Shown here: piece after piece, positions 1 to 6,845 of the stretch
Layout of the letters: each line of letters opens with the position of its first letter
How positions within the stretch are numbered: the first letter of the stretch is position 1
NCBI GenBank assembly: GCA_028714615.1
Contig: JAQTMA010000213.1
Coordinates: forward strand, 1 to 7,054
Source of the DNA: Anaerolineaceae bacterium
GTDB taxonomy: Bacteria; Chloroflexota; Anaerolineae; Anaerolineales; Anaerolineaceae
Length of the DNA stretch: 7,054 nt
Direction: 5' to 3'
Program-made: the position numbers and the translations under genes
The notes under the pieces: generated by a model
What the model was told of the DNA's origin: nothing
The model's database searches: none
The model's input: only the letters and a program-made list of their open reading frames with translations

Positions 1-6
1 ATGCCT

Positions 7-12
7 TATAAT
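7..12 (+). promoter_or_regulatory. Possible -10 box (TATAAT) ahead of the M20 dipeptidase gene
   Basis: A perfect TATAAT hexamer lies 32 bases before the chosen ATG at 45. Transcription would then begin near base 19 and leave a leader of about 26 bases that still contains the purine-rich ribosome site at 28-34. The matching -35 region would fall before the window, so the promoter cannot be judged fully. The hexamer could be a chance match. Confidence 0.35.
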
Positions 13-27
13 TGACCCGAAAACAAC

Positions 28-34
28 AGGAGAG
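28..34 (+). promoter_or_regulatory. Ribosome binding site (AGGAGAG) that decides the dipeptidase start
   Basis: AGGAGAG lies 10 bases upstream of the ATG at 45. The alternative in-frame TTG at 12 lies before this site, has no Shine-Dalgarno sequence of its own, and overlaps the TATAAT hexamer. This favours the ATG at 45 as the true start. Confidence 0.55.
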
Positions 35-44
35 CCCACTTAAC

Positions 45-1415
45 ATGACAGACGCACGCAATTCTGCTATCGAATATGCTCATCAAAACCAGGGAAGATT
101 TCTTGAAGAATTAATAGAACTGATCTCCATCCCCTCAGTTTCAACAGATCCTGAACAAAAACCCCAGATGCAATGTGCAGCCGAATGGCTATCCACCAAA
201 CTGACCTCGCTCGGGATGCACGCTGTCGCAATTTACCCAACGCTTGGGCAGCCGATTGTATTTGCCGAATATCTAGGCGCTGGAACCTCCGCCCCAACGG
301 TCTTGGTGTATGGTCATTACGACGTACAGCCGGCCGAACCGCTCGACCTGTGGGAGACGCCCCCATTTACGCCTTCTCAAAGGGGTAATAACTTGTATGG
401 TCGAGGCGTGTCAGATATGAAGGGTCAGATTATGGCTACCCTTAGCGCCATCGAATCGATCCAGCGGAATCACCCTTTCCCGGTAAATTTGAAGTTCCTG
501 CTTGAAGGAGAAGAAGAAATCGGTTCTCCCAACCTGGCCGGGTTTATCCGGGAGCACCAGGCTTTGCTCAAGGCTGATGTTTGTCTCAATCCAGACGCCG
601 GGATGGTTTCGAAAGAACTGCCGGCTATTGTTTATGCGCTTCGGGGTTTAGCGTATTTTGAGTTGCGTATATTCGGGCCTCAGCATGACCTGCATTCAGG
701 CATTTTCGGCGGCGTCATCCATAACCCCGCTCAGGTGATCTGCGATCTGATTGCCGGTATGCATGATGTCCAAGGGCGGGTAACCTTACCCGGGTTCTAC
801 GACCCGGTCCGCCCGTTAGAAATCGAGGAACGCAGCGAGCTCGCGCGACTGCCGGTGACAGAAGCCACATATTTGCAGCAAACCGGTGCTCCTGCACTTT
901 GGGGTGAGAGTGGTTATACTCCGGTTGAACGGGTTGGAGCTCGCCCAACGCTAGAAATCAACGGTCTCCTTTCCGGATTTACAGGCATAGGTTCCAAAAC
1001 GGTGATCCCCGCCTGGGCGATGGCAAAAATATCGATGCGCCTCGTTCCCGATCAGGATCCCAAATTGGTCGAGGAACAGCTCCGTCGCTATCTGGAGGAG
1101 CACGCACCCAATACCGTTCGGTGGGAGTTAGCTAGATTTAGTGGTGGCAAGGCTTCCATCTCCCCCCGCAATACTCGCGCCACTCAAGCACTTACCCGTG
1201 CGCTCGAGACCGTGTGGGGCGTGCGACCTGCCTTTAAACGAGAAGGGGGTAGTATTCCGGTGACCGTAGATATGCAGCAGATCCTGGGGATAAATTCGGT
1301 ACTAACCGGCTTTGGGTTACCAGATGATAATTTTCATGCACCCAACGAGAAACTGGACCTCCCTACCTGGTACCGGGGGATCGATGCCCTCATCCATTTC
1401 TTCTATAATTTGTAG
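45..1415 (+). CDS. M20-family metallopeptidase (dipeptidase)
   Basis: This is a cytosolic two-metal hydrolase of the M20 / carnosinase-like family, which usually cuts dipeptides or similar short peptides. From the ATG at 45 the protein has 456 residues, the usual length for M20 dipeptidases. The family motifs are visible in order: YGHYDVQP with metal ligand H91 and D93, GRGVSDMKGQ with bridging D124, EGEEEIGS with the general base E157 and ligand E158, D184 in NPDAG, H217 in HDLHSG within the dimerisation-domain insert, R332 in MRLVP, and the C-terminal ligand H431 in NFHAPNE. All expected catalytic and zinc positions are therefore intact. These assignments come from motif spacing relative to carnosine dipeptidase. 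No signal peptide is seen. The exact substrate cannot be read from sequence. The next gene begins 60 bases downstream in the same direction. Confidence 0.93.
   Translation: MTDARNSAIEYAHQNQGRFLEELIELISIPSVSTDPEQKPQMQCAAEWLSTKLTSLGMHAVAIYPTLGQPIVFAEYLGAGTSAPTVLVYGHYDVQPAEPLDLWETPPFTPSQRGNNLYGRGVSDMKGQIMATLSAIESIQRNHPFPVNLKFLLEGEEEIGSPNLAGFIREHQALLKADVCLNPDAGMVSKELPAIVYALRGLAYFELRIFGPQHDLHSGIFGGVIHNPAQVICDLIAGMHDVQGRVTLPGFYDPVRPLEIEERSELARLPVTEATYLQQTGAPALWGESGYTPVERVGARPTLEINGLLSGFTGIGSKTVIPAWAMAKISMRLVPDQDPKLVEEQLRRYLEEHAPNTVRWELARFSGGKASISPRNTRATQALTRALETVWGVRPAFKREGGSIPVTVDMQQILGINSVLTGFGLPDDNFHAPNEKLDLPTWYRGIDALIHFFYNL
1404..1409 (+). promoter_or_regulatory. Weak candidate -10 box (TATAAT) before the DUF1385 gene
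   Basis: A perfect TATAAT occurs in the last codons of the dipeptidase gene. It would place a transcript start near 1416, just after that gene's stop codon and about 60 bases before the ATG at 1476. The sequence at -35 distance (around 1381-1386) matches the TTGACA consensus poorly, so this is only a possibility. Confidence 0.2.
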
Positions 1416-1475
1416 CAAACGGAGTGAGAGATCGATACCGATTAATCGAGGAATGAGGAAAGTTGTGGCAAGCGA

Positions 1476-2372
1476 ATGATTGGTAGGCTTATGATGAAAG
1501 AAAGACTTCCAAATTATGGTGGACAAGCAGTAATCGAGGGCGTAATGATGCGGGGAACCCAATCGGTTGCTATGGCTATGCGCGCTCCCGATGGGCATAT
1601 CGAGATCCATACAGAACTTCTCAGCGGGATTTATAAGAGCCGGTTGATTAAGCTCCCCTTCCTACGCGGATTAATTGCATTATGGGATGCGCTCGGATTG
1701 GGAATCCGTTTACTCACTATCTCGGCTAATACTCAGACCGGCGAGGATGAAAAAATCGAAGGAACCACGTTGTACGTAACATTAGCGGTGTCGCTAACCA
1801 TTGGTGTTGGCTTGTTCTTTCTGGCGCCGGCAGCAGCAGGGCAAGCGTTTGAACGGTTCTTTGGTTGGACTGCCTGGGCGGGTAACCTGGTTGAAGGCTT
1901 GATCCGCTTGGGGTTGCTCATCGGTTATATTTGGGCGGTAGGTCAGATGCCTGACATCGCTCGGGTATTCGCTTACCACGGGGCTGAGCACAAAACAATC
2001 AATGCATTTGAGGCGGGTTCCGAGCTAACCCCTGCCTGTGTTTCCTCCTTCTCATTGGAACATCCTCGCTGCGGAACGGCATTTCTGCTTACCTTGGTTG
2101 TTCTTTCTGTTATACTTTTCTCCCTCTTAGGACCGTTACCGATGGCATGGCGCCTGGCCAGCCGTGTGTTGCTGCTTCCTATTCTCGCGGGAGTGGCTTA
2201 CGAATACTTGCGCTGGACGGCAAAGCACATCTCCTCCCCCTTGATTCGCTTATTGATAAAACCCAGCCTGGCGTTACAGCATTTAACAACCCGTGAGCCT
2301 AGCCTGGAGATGCTTGAAGTCTCGATTGCAGCCTTTAACGAGATGGTGGCCAAAGAACCAGTTATTCCATAG
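1476..2372 (+). CDS. DUF1385 (YqhQ-like) membrane protein, function unknown
   Basis: This 298-residue protein belongs to the DUF1385 family, typified by Bacillus YqhQ and often annotated as a predicted metal-dependent enzyme. Its biochemical role is not established. The family hallmarks are clear: GGQAVIEGVMMRG at residues 15-27, YHGAEHKTINAFE at 167-179, HPRCGTAFLL at 196-205, and a conserved C-terminal LEVSIAAFNEM segment near 280-290. The His/Glu/Cys residues in the two central motifs would be candidate metal ligands (inference). Hydrophobic stretches at about 99-118, 139-158, 201-219 and 230-244 suggest several membrane segments. The ATG at 1476 follows GAGGAAAG at 1455-1462, a somewhat long spacing. 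ATGs at 1491 and 1494 are alternatives, and either would still keep the first motif. In many Firmicutes the family lies near prfA/prmC, which is not the case within this window. Confidence 0.9.
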   Translation: MIGRLMMKERLPNYGGQAVIEGVMMRGTQSVAMAMRAPDGHIEIHTELLSGIYKSRLIKLPFLRGLIALWDALGLGIRLLTISANTQTGEDEKIEGTTLYVTLAVSLTIGVGLFFLAPAAAGQAFERFFGWTAWAGNLVEGLIRLGLLIGYIWAVGQMPDIARVFAYHGAEHKTINAFEAGSELTPACVSSFSLEHPRCGTAFLLTLVVLSVILFSLLGPLPMAWRLASRVLLLPILAGVAYEYLRWTAKHISSPLIRLLIKPSLALQHLTTREPSLEMLEVSIAAFNEMVAKEPVIP

Positions 2373-2482
2373 ATGAGGTAGCAGCTTCAGTACCCCCCCG
2401 GTTCAACGAATTGCGAAGTAATATCGAACGTTCACTCATCATCTAGGTTTGAATGCGAATCCGCTTATACTGAGGCGACTTT

Positions 2483-3055
2483 ATGAAAGTATGGCAAATC
2501 ATCGCGCTGTGTGTGATGTTCGGTTTTTTCGCAGCAGGGGTCCTATACATAATATCGACACGACCACAGGGGGACGCTATCCGTCTGATTCCCGTTCCTA
2601 CCCAATCCCCGTACCTGGTGCAGGTAATCGGTGCAATCAACCAACCCGGGGTAGTAGCGGTCCCTATGGGCAGCCGGGTTCAGGATGCCATAGACGCAGC
2701 CGGTGGTATGCGGCCGGATGCCGAGATTCAATCTCTCAATCTAGCGCGAATTCTCCAGGACGGAGAGAGGATTTACGTACCTTCAATAGGCGAATACGTG
2801 CTAACGAACGCCACCCCTCCACCAGCCAGGCCAGATATCCCCCTCCCTGCTTCTCTGATCAACCTTAATACTGCCTCCCAAGCTGAATTGGAACAACTGC
2901 CATCGATTGGTCCCAGTAAAGCTCAAGCTATCCTGGGCTATAGGCAATCCCAAGGTGCGTTTACTTCAATTGATGAACTTCTTGATATTCCTGGAATTGG
3001 CCCATCATTGTTTGCGAAAATCAAGGATCTAGTCACAATTGGGGAGAACGATTGA
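2483..3055 (+). CDS. comEA: ComEA-type competence DNA-binding protein (SLBB + helix-hairpin-helix)
   Basis: ComEA binds incoming double-stranded DNA outside the cytoplasmic membrane during natural transformation and passes it to the ComEC channel. This 190-residue protein has the full family architecture. One N-terminal membrane anchor lies at about residues 4-25. An SLBB beta-grasp domain spans about 46-100 (starting VQVIGAINQPG and ending DGERIYVP), followed by a proline-rich linker at about 110-122. Tandem helix-hairpin-helix motifs lie at about 126-186, including INLNTASQAELEQLPSIG and IPGIGPSLFAKI. The order matches Bacillus ComEA and differs from the short Gram-negative form that lacks SLBB. 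The ATG at 2483 is preceded by GAGG at 2472-2475 with good spacing. The 110-base gap upstream contains no clear promoter. Its stop overlaps the start of the next gene. No comEC is present in the window, so competence itself is not shown. Confidence 0.9.
   Translation: MKVWQIIALCVMFGFFAAGVLYIISTRPQGDAIRLIPVPTQSPYLVQVIGAINQPGVVAVPMGSRVQDAIDAAGGMRPDAEIQSLNLARILQDGERIYVPSIGEYVLTNATPPPARPDIPLPASLINLNTASQAELEQLPSIGPSKAQAILGYRQSQGAFTSIDELLDIPGIGPSLFAKIKDLVTIGEND
3041..3046 (+). promoter_or_regulatory. Ribosome binding site (GGGGAG) for the TTG-started HET-C/PLC-like gene
   Basis: GGGGAG inside the last codons of comEA lies five bases before the TTG at 3052. Good spacing supports the unusual TTG start and translational coupling through the TTGA stop/start overlap. 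Confidence 0.55.
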
Positions 3056-3705
3056 AAAGTAGATATCATCGCGACATTACTCACGACGCTTTATCCGGCG
3101 AGTTCAGCTCGATTGTTCTCGAGACCATTATCTGCGCGAATTTGTATCAAGACCGCTTGATGGGTCAGATCGGTCATCCGTATTTTCATTTTGATGATAA
3201 TTCATTTCAGGTTGCCTATCATTACATAGATATACAGCGAGCAATCATTTCTACGACAATTTCGCAGAGTATGGATCCAACTCCAGCCTGGGAAGCCCTT
3301 GGCCGGCTCACTCATGCGGTGCAGGATTTTTATGCACACAGCAATTATGTGTTACTCTGGGTAGAATCCCAATCAACCGGTCAACAACTTAACCCAGAAG
3401 ACATTGATCCATGTAGTCAACTCATCCTTACATCTCCTAAGTTACGTTCAGGGCGAATCTATCAACCTCTCGAGCTTCTCACGCTGTTACCGGGTTTAGA
3501 ACGATGGATCAAACTCCTATTACCTCGTGACTCGCATGCCTGGATGAACCTGGATACACCCAAAAGTAGTCCCCTGTTCGCGTATGCCATCGTAGCCGCT
3601 CGAAAGCGAACCCGGATTGAGGTTGAACAAGTAATCGCTTCGGTCCAGGTGCAAATGGATTCCCATGCTGTTGCTCGTTTCCGTGGAATGGACGCCACCC
3701 TGTAA
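3052..3705 (+). CDS. HET-C / zinc-dependent phospholipase C-like helical protein
   Basis: I do not recognise a named gene. The protein has 217 residues and appears mostly helical. It carries a spaced set of His/Asp motifs: YHRDITHDAL near the N-terminus (H6, D8, H11), HFDDN at 46-50, H57, LTHAVQDFYAHSNYVLLW at 86-103 (H88, D92, H96, W103), and SHAWMNLDTP at 161-170 (H162). The QDFYAHSNYV block and the later His-Asn-Asp block resemble HET-C and the wider zinc-dependent phospholipase C / S1-P1 nuclease fold, where such residues bind a zinc cluster. A hydrolase acting on a phosphoester or lipid is therefore possible, but this is inference. No signal peptide or membrane segment is visible, unlike secreted PLCs, and the N-terminal Trp ligand of those enzymes is absent. 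The TTG start overlaps the comEA stop (TTGA) and has a strong ribosome site. It is needed to keep the N-terminal histidine motif, and the next Met (residue 37) would lose it. Confidence 0.7.
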   Translation: MKSRYHRDITHDALSGEFSSIVLETIICANLYQDRLMGQIGHPYFHFDDNSFQVAYHYIDIQRAIISTTISQSMDPTPAWEALGRLTHAVQDFYAHSNYVLLWVESQSTGQQLNPEDIDPCSQLILTSPKLRSGRIYQPLELLTLLPGLERWIKLLLPRDSHAWMNLDTPKSSPLFAYAIVAARKRTRIEVEQVIASVQVQMDSHAVARFRGMDATL

Positions 3706-3716
3706 AGCAGTATAAT
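3689..3716 (+). promoter_or_regulatory. Candidate promoter for the yqeY-pgpH-ybeY-dgkA cluster
   Basis: TATAAT at 3711-3716 is a perfect -10 hexamer. TGGACG at 3689-3694 matches TTGACA at four of six positions with a 16-base spacer. The predicted transcript start is near 3723-3724, which coincides with the in-frame ATG at 3724. This would give a leaderless or nearly leaderless yqeY mRNA and fits the absence of a convincing Shine-Dalgarno sequence. The -35 lies within the end of the upstream gene. Evidence is sequence match only. Confidence 0.45.
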
Positions 3717-3723
3717 GGTTCCT

Positions 3724-4173
3724 ATGGAGATAAAAGCAAGACTTGAATCGGAATTAAAAGACGCGATGCGGAACAACGATGATGTGCGCCGTCGAACCAT
3801 TCGAATGATCCTTACATCGATGAAATTAGCCGAAGTTGAAAAAGGCGCTCCCTTAGAGGAAAACGCGATCCTAGCAATCCTCCAAAAAGAAATCAAAAGT
3901 CGTCGCGAATCCGCCCGGGAAGCCCAAAGCGCTTCTCGCCTAGATCTGGTTCAGGATGCAGCTCGGGAGATCGCTGTCGTAGAAAGCTTCTTACCCAAGC
4001 AACTTGACCAGCAAGAATTACTGCGCCTGGTTCAGGATACTGTTGCTGAAGTCGGCGCATCCTCTGCTGCCGATATGGGCAAAGTGATGAAGGTACTTCT
4101 GCCCAAATTACGCGGTCGGGCCGCAGGCGATCAAGTCAGCCTGGTTGTACGTCAAATCTTGCAAAAAAGTTAA
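3724..4173 (+). CDS. yqeY: YqeY / GatB-YqeY domain protein
   Basis: This is a small cytosolic protein of the YqeY family, related to the C-terminal tRNA-binding part of the GatB subunit of the Asp/Glu-tRNA amidotransferase. The stand-alone proteins have no settled function, but RNA or tRNA contact is usually assumed. From the ATG at 3724 it has 149 residues, the normal family length. The family pattern is visible: ARLESELKDAMRNND at the N-terminus, a helix with RRRTIRMILTSMKLAEVEKG, a charged QKEIKSRRESAREAQ helix, EIAVVESFLPKQL around residues 78-90, and MGKVMKVLLPKLRGRAAGDQ near 117-136. An ATG at 3715 would add three residues (MVP) but overlaps the TATAAT box, so 3724 is preferred. No clear ribosome site precedes either start. 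The next gene starts three bases after its stop, so the two are probably co-transcribed. Confidence 0.9.
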   Translation: MEIKARLESELKDAMRNNDDVRRRTIRMILTSMKLAEVEKGAPLEENAILAILQKEIKSRRESAREAQSASRLDLVQDAAREIAVVESFLPKQLDQQELLRLVQDTVAEVGASSAADMGKVMKVLLPKLRGRAAGDQVSLVVRQILQKS

Positions 4174-4176
4174 CCT

Positions 4177-6354
4177 ATGCCGCACCTTTCAGTCCAGGCT
4201 TTTGGACTATTCCTGTCGCGTAGAGCAATCTACCGCTTCGGATTATTGATTCTGGCTGGTTGCCTGGCATATGTTTGCCTGGTTGCACCCATTGCCTTGC
4301 GCCCCGCTTCATTTCCCCTCGACATAGGTGATGTTTCTGCACAGGATATTCGCGCCCCACGAGCTATTACGTTTGAGAGCCGTGTACTCACGGAGCAAGC
4401 CCGTCAGGCGGCTGCCCGAGCGGTAGATCCAGTTTACCTTCCCGTAGACCCAGGAATTGCCCGCCACCAGATCGAACGGATGCGGGTGTCTTTTGCATTT
4501 ATCACAACAACCCGCAGTGACATCCATGCCAGCCAGGATGAGAAACTAGGAGATTTACGCCAGCTTGCCGATATTCACCTGTCGTCCGATACTGCAGCAC
4601 AGCTATTACGACTCAGCGACGTCCGCTGGCAGGCCATTCAGCAAGAGGCTTTGAGTGTCCTCGAACAGATAATGCGCCAGGTCATCCGTGACGATGGGCT
4701 GGAGAATGCCCGGCGAAGCACGCCTACCCTGATCAGCCTCTCATTGCCGCAAGATCAGGCAGTTATCGTTTCGGAATTGGTTACCGGGTTTATTATCCCG
4801 AATAGCTTGTTCGACGCTGACCAAACAGAGGCGGCTCGGCTGAAAATGAGCGAGGGGGTGACCCCAATTAATCGTTCTTTCATGGCAGGTGAAACCATCG
4901 TCCAGACCGGGCAAATCATCACGCCCACCATCCATGAGGTGCTAGATCTATTCGGCCTTGTTCAACCCAAAAACCACAATCTCGATCTGGTTGCAGCAGG
5001 CATGTTGGTACTCTTGGTGTGCACCTTTTTAGGCCTTTATTTCAATCGCCGGCGCCCTGCAGTGCTCGAAGACATGCGCAGTCTGCTGATGATTTCTGGT
5101 GTATTTCTCGTTTTCCTGGTCGGTGCCCGATTTGTCATCCCCAACCGGACCATCATTCCTTATTTATACCCACTGCCCGCCTTTGGATTAACCATTGCCG
5201 CGCTATACAATATGGAACTCGGTTTGGTGCTCTCACTTGTGCTCAGTGTATTGTCGGCTTATGGCCTCCCCAACACACTGGATCTGACCCTCTTTTACAC
5301 CCTGAGTAGTCTTTGTGGCGTTTTAGCATTGGGCCGAGCTCACCGAATTGGCAACTTCTTTTGGGCGGGGATTATGATCGGAGCCGCGGGCTCGACGGCA
5401 ATTGTTGCCTACCGTCTCTCCGATTCCATCACAGATTGGATCGGGTTGGCCACACTGATCGGGTCCGCATTTCTCAATGGATTAGCATCAGCCAGTCTGG
5501 CGTTAATCATCCAATTCTTATTCTCCCAGGTATTAGGGCTCACCACCGCACTGCAATTGCTAGAACTCTCGCGTCCGGACCATCCGCTCTTGCAGTTCAT
5601 TTTACGGAATGCTCCAGGGACTTACCAACACAGCCTTCAAGTTGCCAACCTGGCTGAACAAGCAGCAGAGGATATTGGCGCTGACGGATTACTGACACGG
5701 GTTGGGGCGCTCTATCATGACGCTGGAAAAGCCATGAATCCCTTGTACTTTATCGAAAACCAGGTCCCGGGGAATTTGAATCCTCACGATGAGCTTGATC
5801 CGATCAATAGCGCGAAAACCATCATCCAACATGTCGAAAGCGGTCTTTCTCTTGCGCGAAAGTTTCACCTGCCGCCGCGCATACGCGATTTTGTCGCTGA
5901 GCATCATGGCACGATGATTACAAAATATCAATACCATCGAGCGATGGAAAATGCCCAGGAACATCCGGAATTGATCAATCGAGAAGGTTTCCGTTACCCC
6001 GGCCCCAGGCCGAGATCGCGTGAAACAGCCCTGATCATGTTAGCTGATAATTGTGAGGCGCGCGCTCGAGCGCAATTACCCAAGGATGACGACGAGTTGA
6101 TGGATGTGCTCCGCTCTGTTTTCGAGCGCTGTCAGCAAGAAGGTCAGCTCGATGATACTCAACTGACCCTGAAAGATCTCAGGATTGTAATGGAATCATT
6201 CGCTTCGACACTCAAAGGAATCCACCACCCGCGTATCCTTTACCCAGAAACCAATCCCTCTTTACCCAATCCTCGCGGTACTCCTGCCGAACTGCCCGAA
6301 GGGGATCGTCCTCCAACACCAACATTGGCGCCGCCTGTCGAACCGCAGCAATGA
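4177..6354 (+). CDS. pgpH: 7TM-HD phosphohydrolase, PgpH-type c-di-AMP phosphodiesterase
   Basis: The protein has 725 residues and the three-part 7TM-HD layout. One membrane segment at about 20-40 is followed by an extracellular 7TMR-HDED region at about 45-265, a membrane cluster at about 270-455, and a cytoplasmic HD domain at about 478-640. The catalytic set is intact: H485 in GTYQHSL, H514-D515 in ALYHDAGK, H552 in IIQHVESG, H576-H577 in AEHHGTM, and D624 in MLADNCE. The family signatures ENQVPGNLNPHD and FRYPGPRPRSRE are also present. Characterised PgpH enzymes cut cyclic di-AMP to pApA, and that role is inferred here from homology. The extracellular domain probably senses a signal. A proline-rich tail at about 690-725 extends past the conserved domain and appears unstructured. 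The gene lies three bases after yqeY, has no clear ribosome site, and overlaps ybeY by an ATGA. The gene pair with ybeY and dgkA matches Bacillus yqfF-ybeY-dgkA. Confidence 0.93.
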   Translation: MPHLSVQAFGLFLSRRAIYRFGLLILAGCLAYVCLVAPIALRPASFPLDIGDVSAQDIRAPRAITFESRVLTEQARQAAARAVDPVYLPVDPGIARHQIERMRVSFAFITTTRSDIHASQDEKLGDLRQLADIHLSSDTAAQLLRLSDVRWQAIQQEALSVLEQIMRQVIRDDGLENARRSTPTLISLSLPQDQAVIVSELVTGFIIPNSLFDADQTEAARLKMSEGVTPINRSFMAGETIVQTGQIITPTIHEVLDLFGLVQPKNHNLDLVAAGMLVLLVCTFLGLYFNRRRPAVLEDMRSLLMISGVFLVFLVGARFVIPNRTIIPYLYPLPAFGLTIAALYNMELGLVLSLVLSVLSAYGLPNTLDLTLFYTLSSLCGVLALGRAHRIGNFFWAGIMIGAAGSTAIVAYRLSDSITDWIGLATLIGSAFLNGLASASLALIIQFLFSQVLGLTTALQLLELSRPDHPLLQFILRNAPGTYQHSLQVANLAEQAAEDIGADGLLTRVGALYHDAGKAMNPLYFIENQVPGNLNPHDELDPINSAKTIIQHVESGLSLARKFHLPPRIRDFVAEHHGTMITKYQYHRAMENAQEHPELINREGFRYPGPRPRSRETALIMLADNCEARARAQLPKDDDELMDVLRSVFERCQQEGQLDDTQLTLKDLRIVMESFASTLKGIHHPRILYPETNPSLPNPRGTPAELPEGDRPPTPTLAPPVEPQQ

Positions 6355-6803
6355 ACATCCAGGTTGACGAAGCTTACGAAAACCTGGTTGACCTGGTACA
6401 TCTCCGGCGTATAGCTCAAATATCCCTGGAACAACAAGCCATTAATCCTCGGGTAGATATGAGTATTGTCATCAGTAGTGATGCTGTTTTGCAACAACTC
6501 AACCATGAATTTTTGGGGATCGACGCACCGACGGATGTATTATCTTTTCCATCTGATGAGATTGACCCATCTACTGGAGAACGATACCTGGGGGATATTA
6601 TCATTTCCTATCCACGCGCCGAATCTCAGGCTCATGAATCCGGCCACCCGATTAATGCTGAAATTGAGCTACTGATTGTCCACGGGGTACTGCACCTCTT
6701 AGGTTACGACCACGCTACAGAAGAAGAGAGAAAACGGATGTGGGGCATCCAGGCGATTATTCTAGAACACCTAGGCAATCCGATCAAGGATGTCCCTGGT
6801 TAA
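6351..6803 (+). CDS. ybeY: Endoribonuclease YbeY (rRNA maturation factor)
   Basis: YbeY is a single-zinc endoribonuclease needed for 16S rRNA 3'-end processing and late 30S ribosome quality control in characterised bacteria. This 150-residue protein has the expected length and the defining HGVLHLLGYDH motif with zinc ligands H111, H115 and H121. It also has the upstream conserved segment PTDVLSFPSDE at about 60-70 and GDIIIS at 81-86. In the conserved segment LNHEFLGIDAPTDVLSF, residue 55 is Leu where the E. coli enzyme has Arg59. I believe Leu also occurs in other lineages, so this need not mean loss of function. The ATG overlaps the pgpH stop in an ATGA arrangement, which implies translational coupling. 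The stop is followed by 27 bases before the probable dgkA start. Confidence 0.94.
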   Translation: MNIQVDEAYENLVDLVHLRRIAQISLEQQAINPRVDMSIVISSDAVLQQLNHEFLGIDAPTDVLSFPSDEIDPSTGERYLGDIIISYPRAESQAHESGHPINAEIELLIVHGVLHLLGYDHATEEERKRMWGIQAIILEHLGNPIKDVPG

Positions 6804-6808
6804 TTATC

Positions 6809-6845
6809 CGCTTCGAGAAAGAAGCTCGGGGTGATTTCTTTTTTT
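6809..6845 (+). other. Hairpin plus T-tract across the dgkA start
   Basis: Bases 6809-6817 can pair with 6825-6833 to form a nine-pair stem, three of them G-T, around a seven-base loop (6818-6824). The stem is followed by a T-rich run at 6835-6845 (TTTCTTTTTTT). An alternative shorter stem is GCTTC 6810-6814 with GAAGC 6821-6825. The shape resembles a weak intrinsic terminator. However, the probable dgkA start GTG (6831-6833) lies in its 3' arm and the T-run encodes Ser-Phe-Phe. It could instead control dgkA translation or transcription, or be coincidental. Confidence 0.4.

Noticed and set aside
12..44. In-frame TTG at 12 as an upstream start of the dipeptidase (11 extra residues)
   Set aside because: It has no ribosome site, overlaps a TATAAT hexamer, and the added residues do not look conserved. 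The ATG at 45 follows AGGAGAG.
1432..1449. TCGAT...ATCGA inverted repeat in the gap before the DUF1385 gene
   Set aside because: Only five base pairs around an eight-base loop and no T-tract, so it is within chance expectation for a terminator or operator.
2393..2399. Run of seven C in the gap after the DUF1385 gene, considered as a frameshift or assembly artefact
   Set aside because: The DUF1385 protein already ends with its expected C-terminal segment and nothing coding continues past the run.
2370..2445. Possible terminator after the DUF1385 gene (TAGATG...CATCTA pairing)
   Set aside because: The six-base arms are about 65 bases apart with no T-run and no stable inner stem.
2466..2471. 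TATACT as a -10 box for comEA
   Set aside because: The transcript would start near 2478 and lose the GAGG ribosome site at 2472-2475, and no -35 match lies at proper spacing.
2449..2868. 139-codon plus-strand open frame overlapping comEA
   Set aside because: Its translation is low-complexity and rich in Arg, Ser and Pro, and it overlaps a clear ComEA protein in another frame. It is a shadow frame.
3462..3896. 144-codon minus-strand open frame across the HET-C-like and yqeY genes
   Set aside because: It is antisense to two recognisable proteins, shows no family motif and has no ribosome site. The other minus-strand frames in the window fail for the same reasons.
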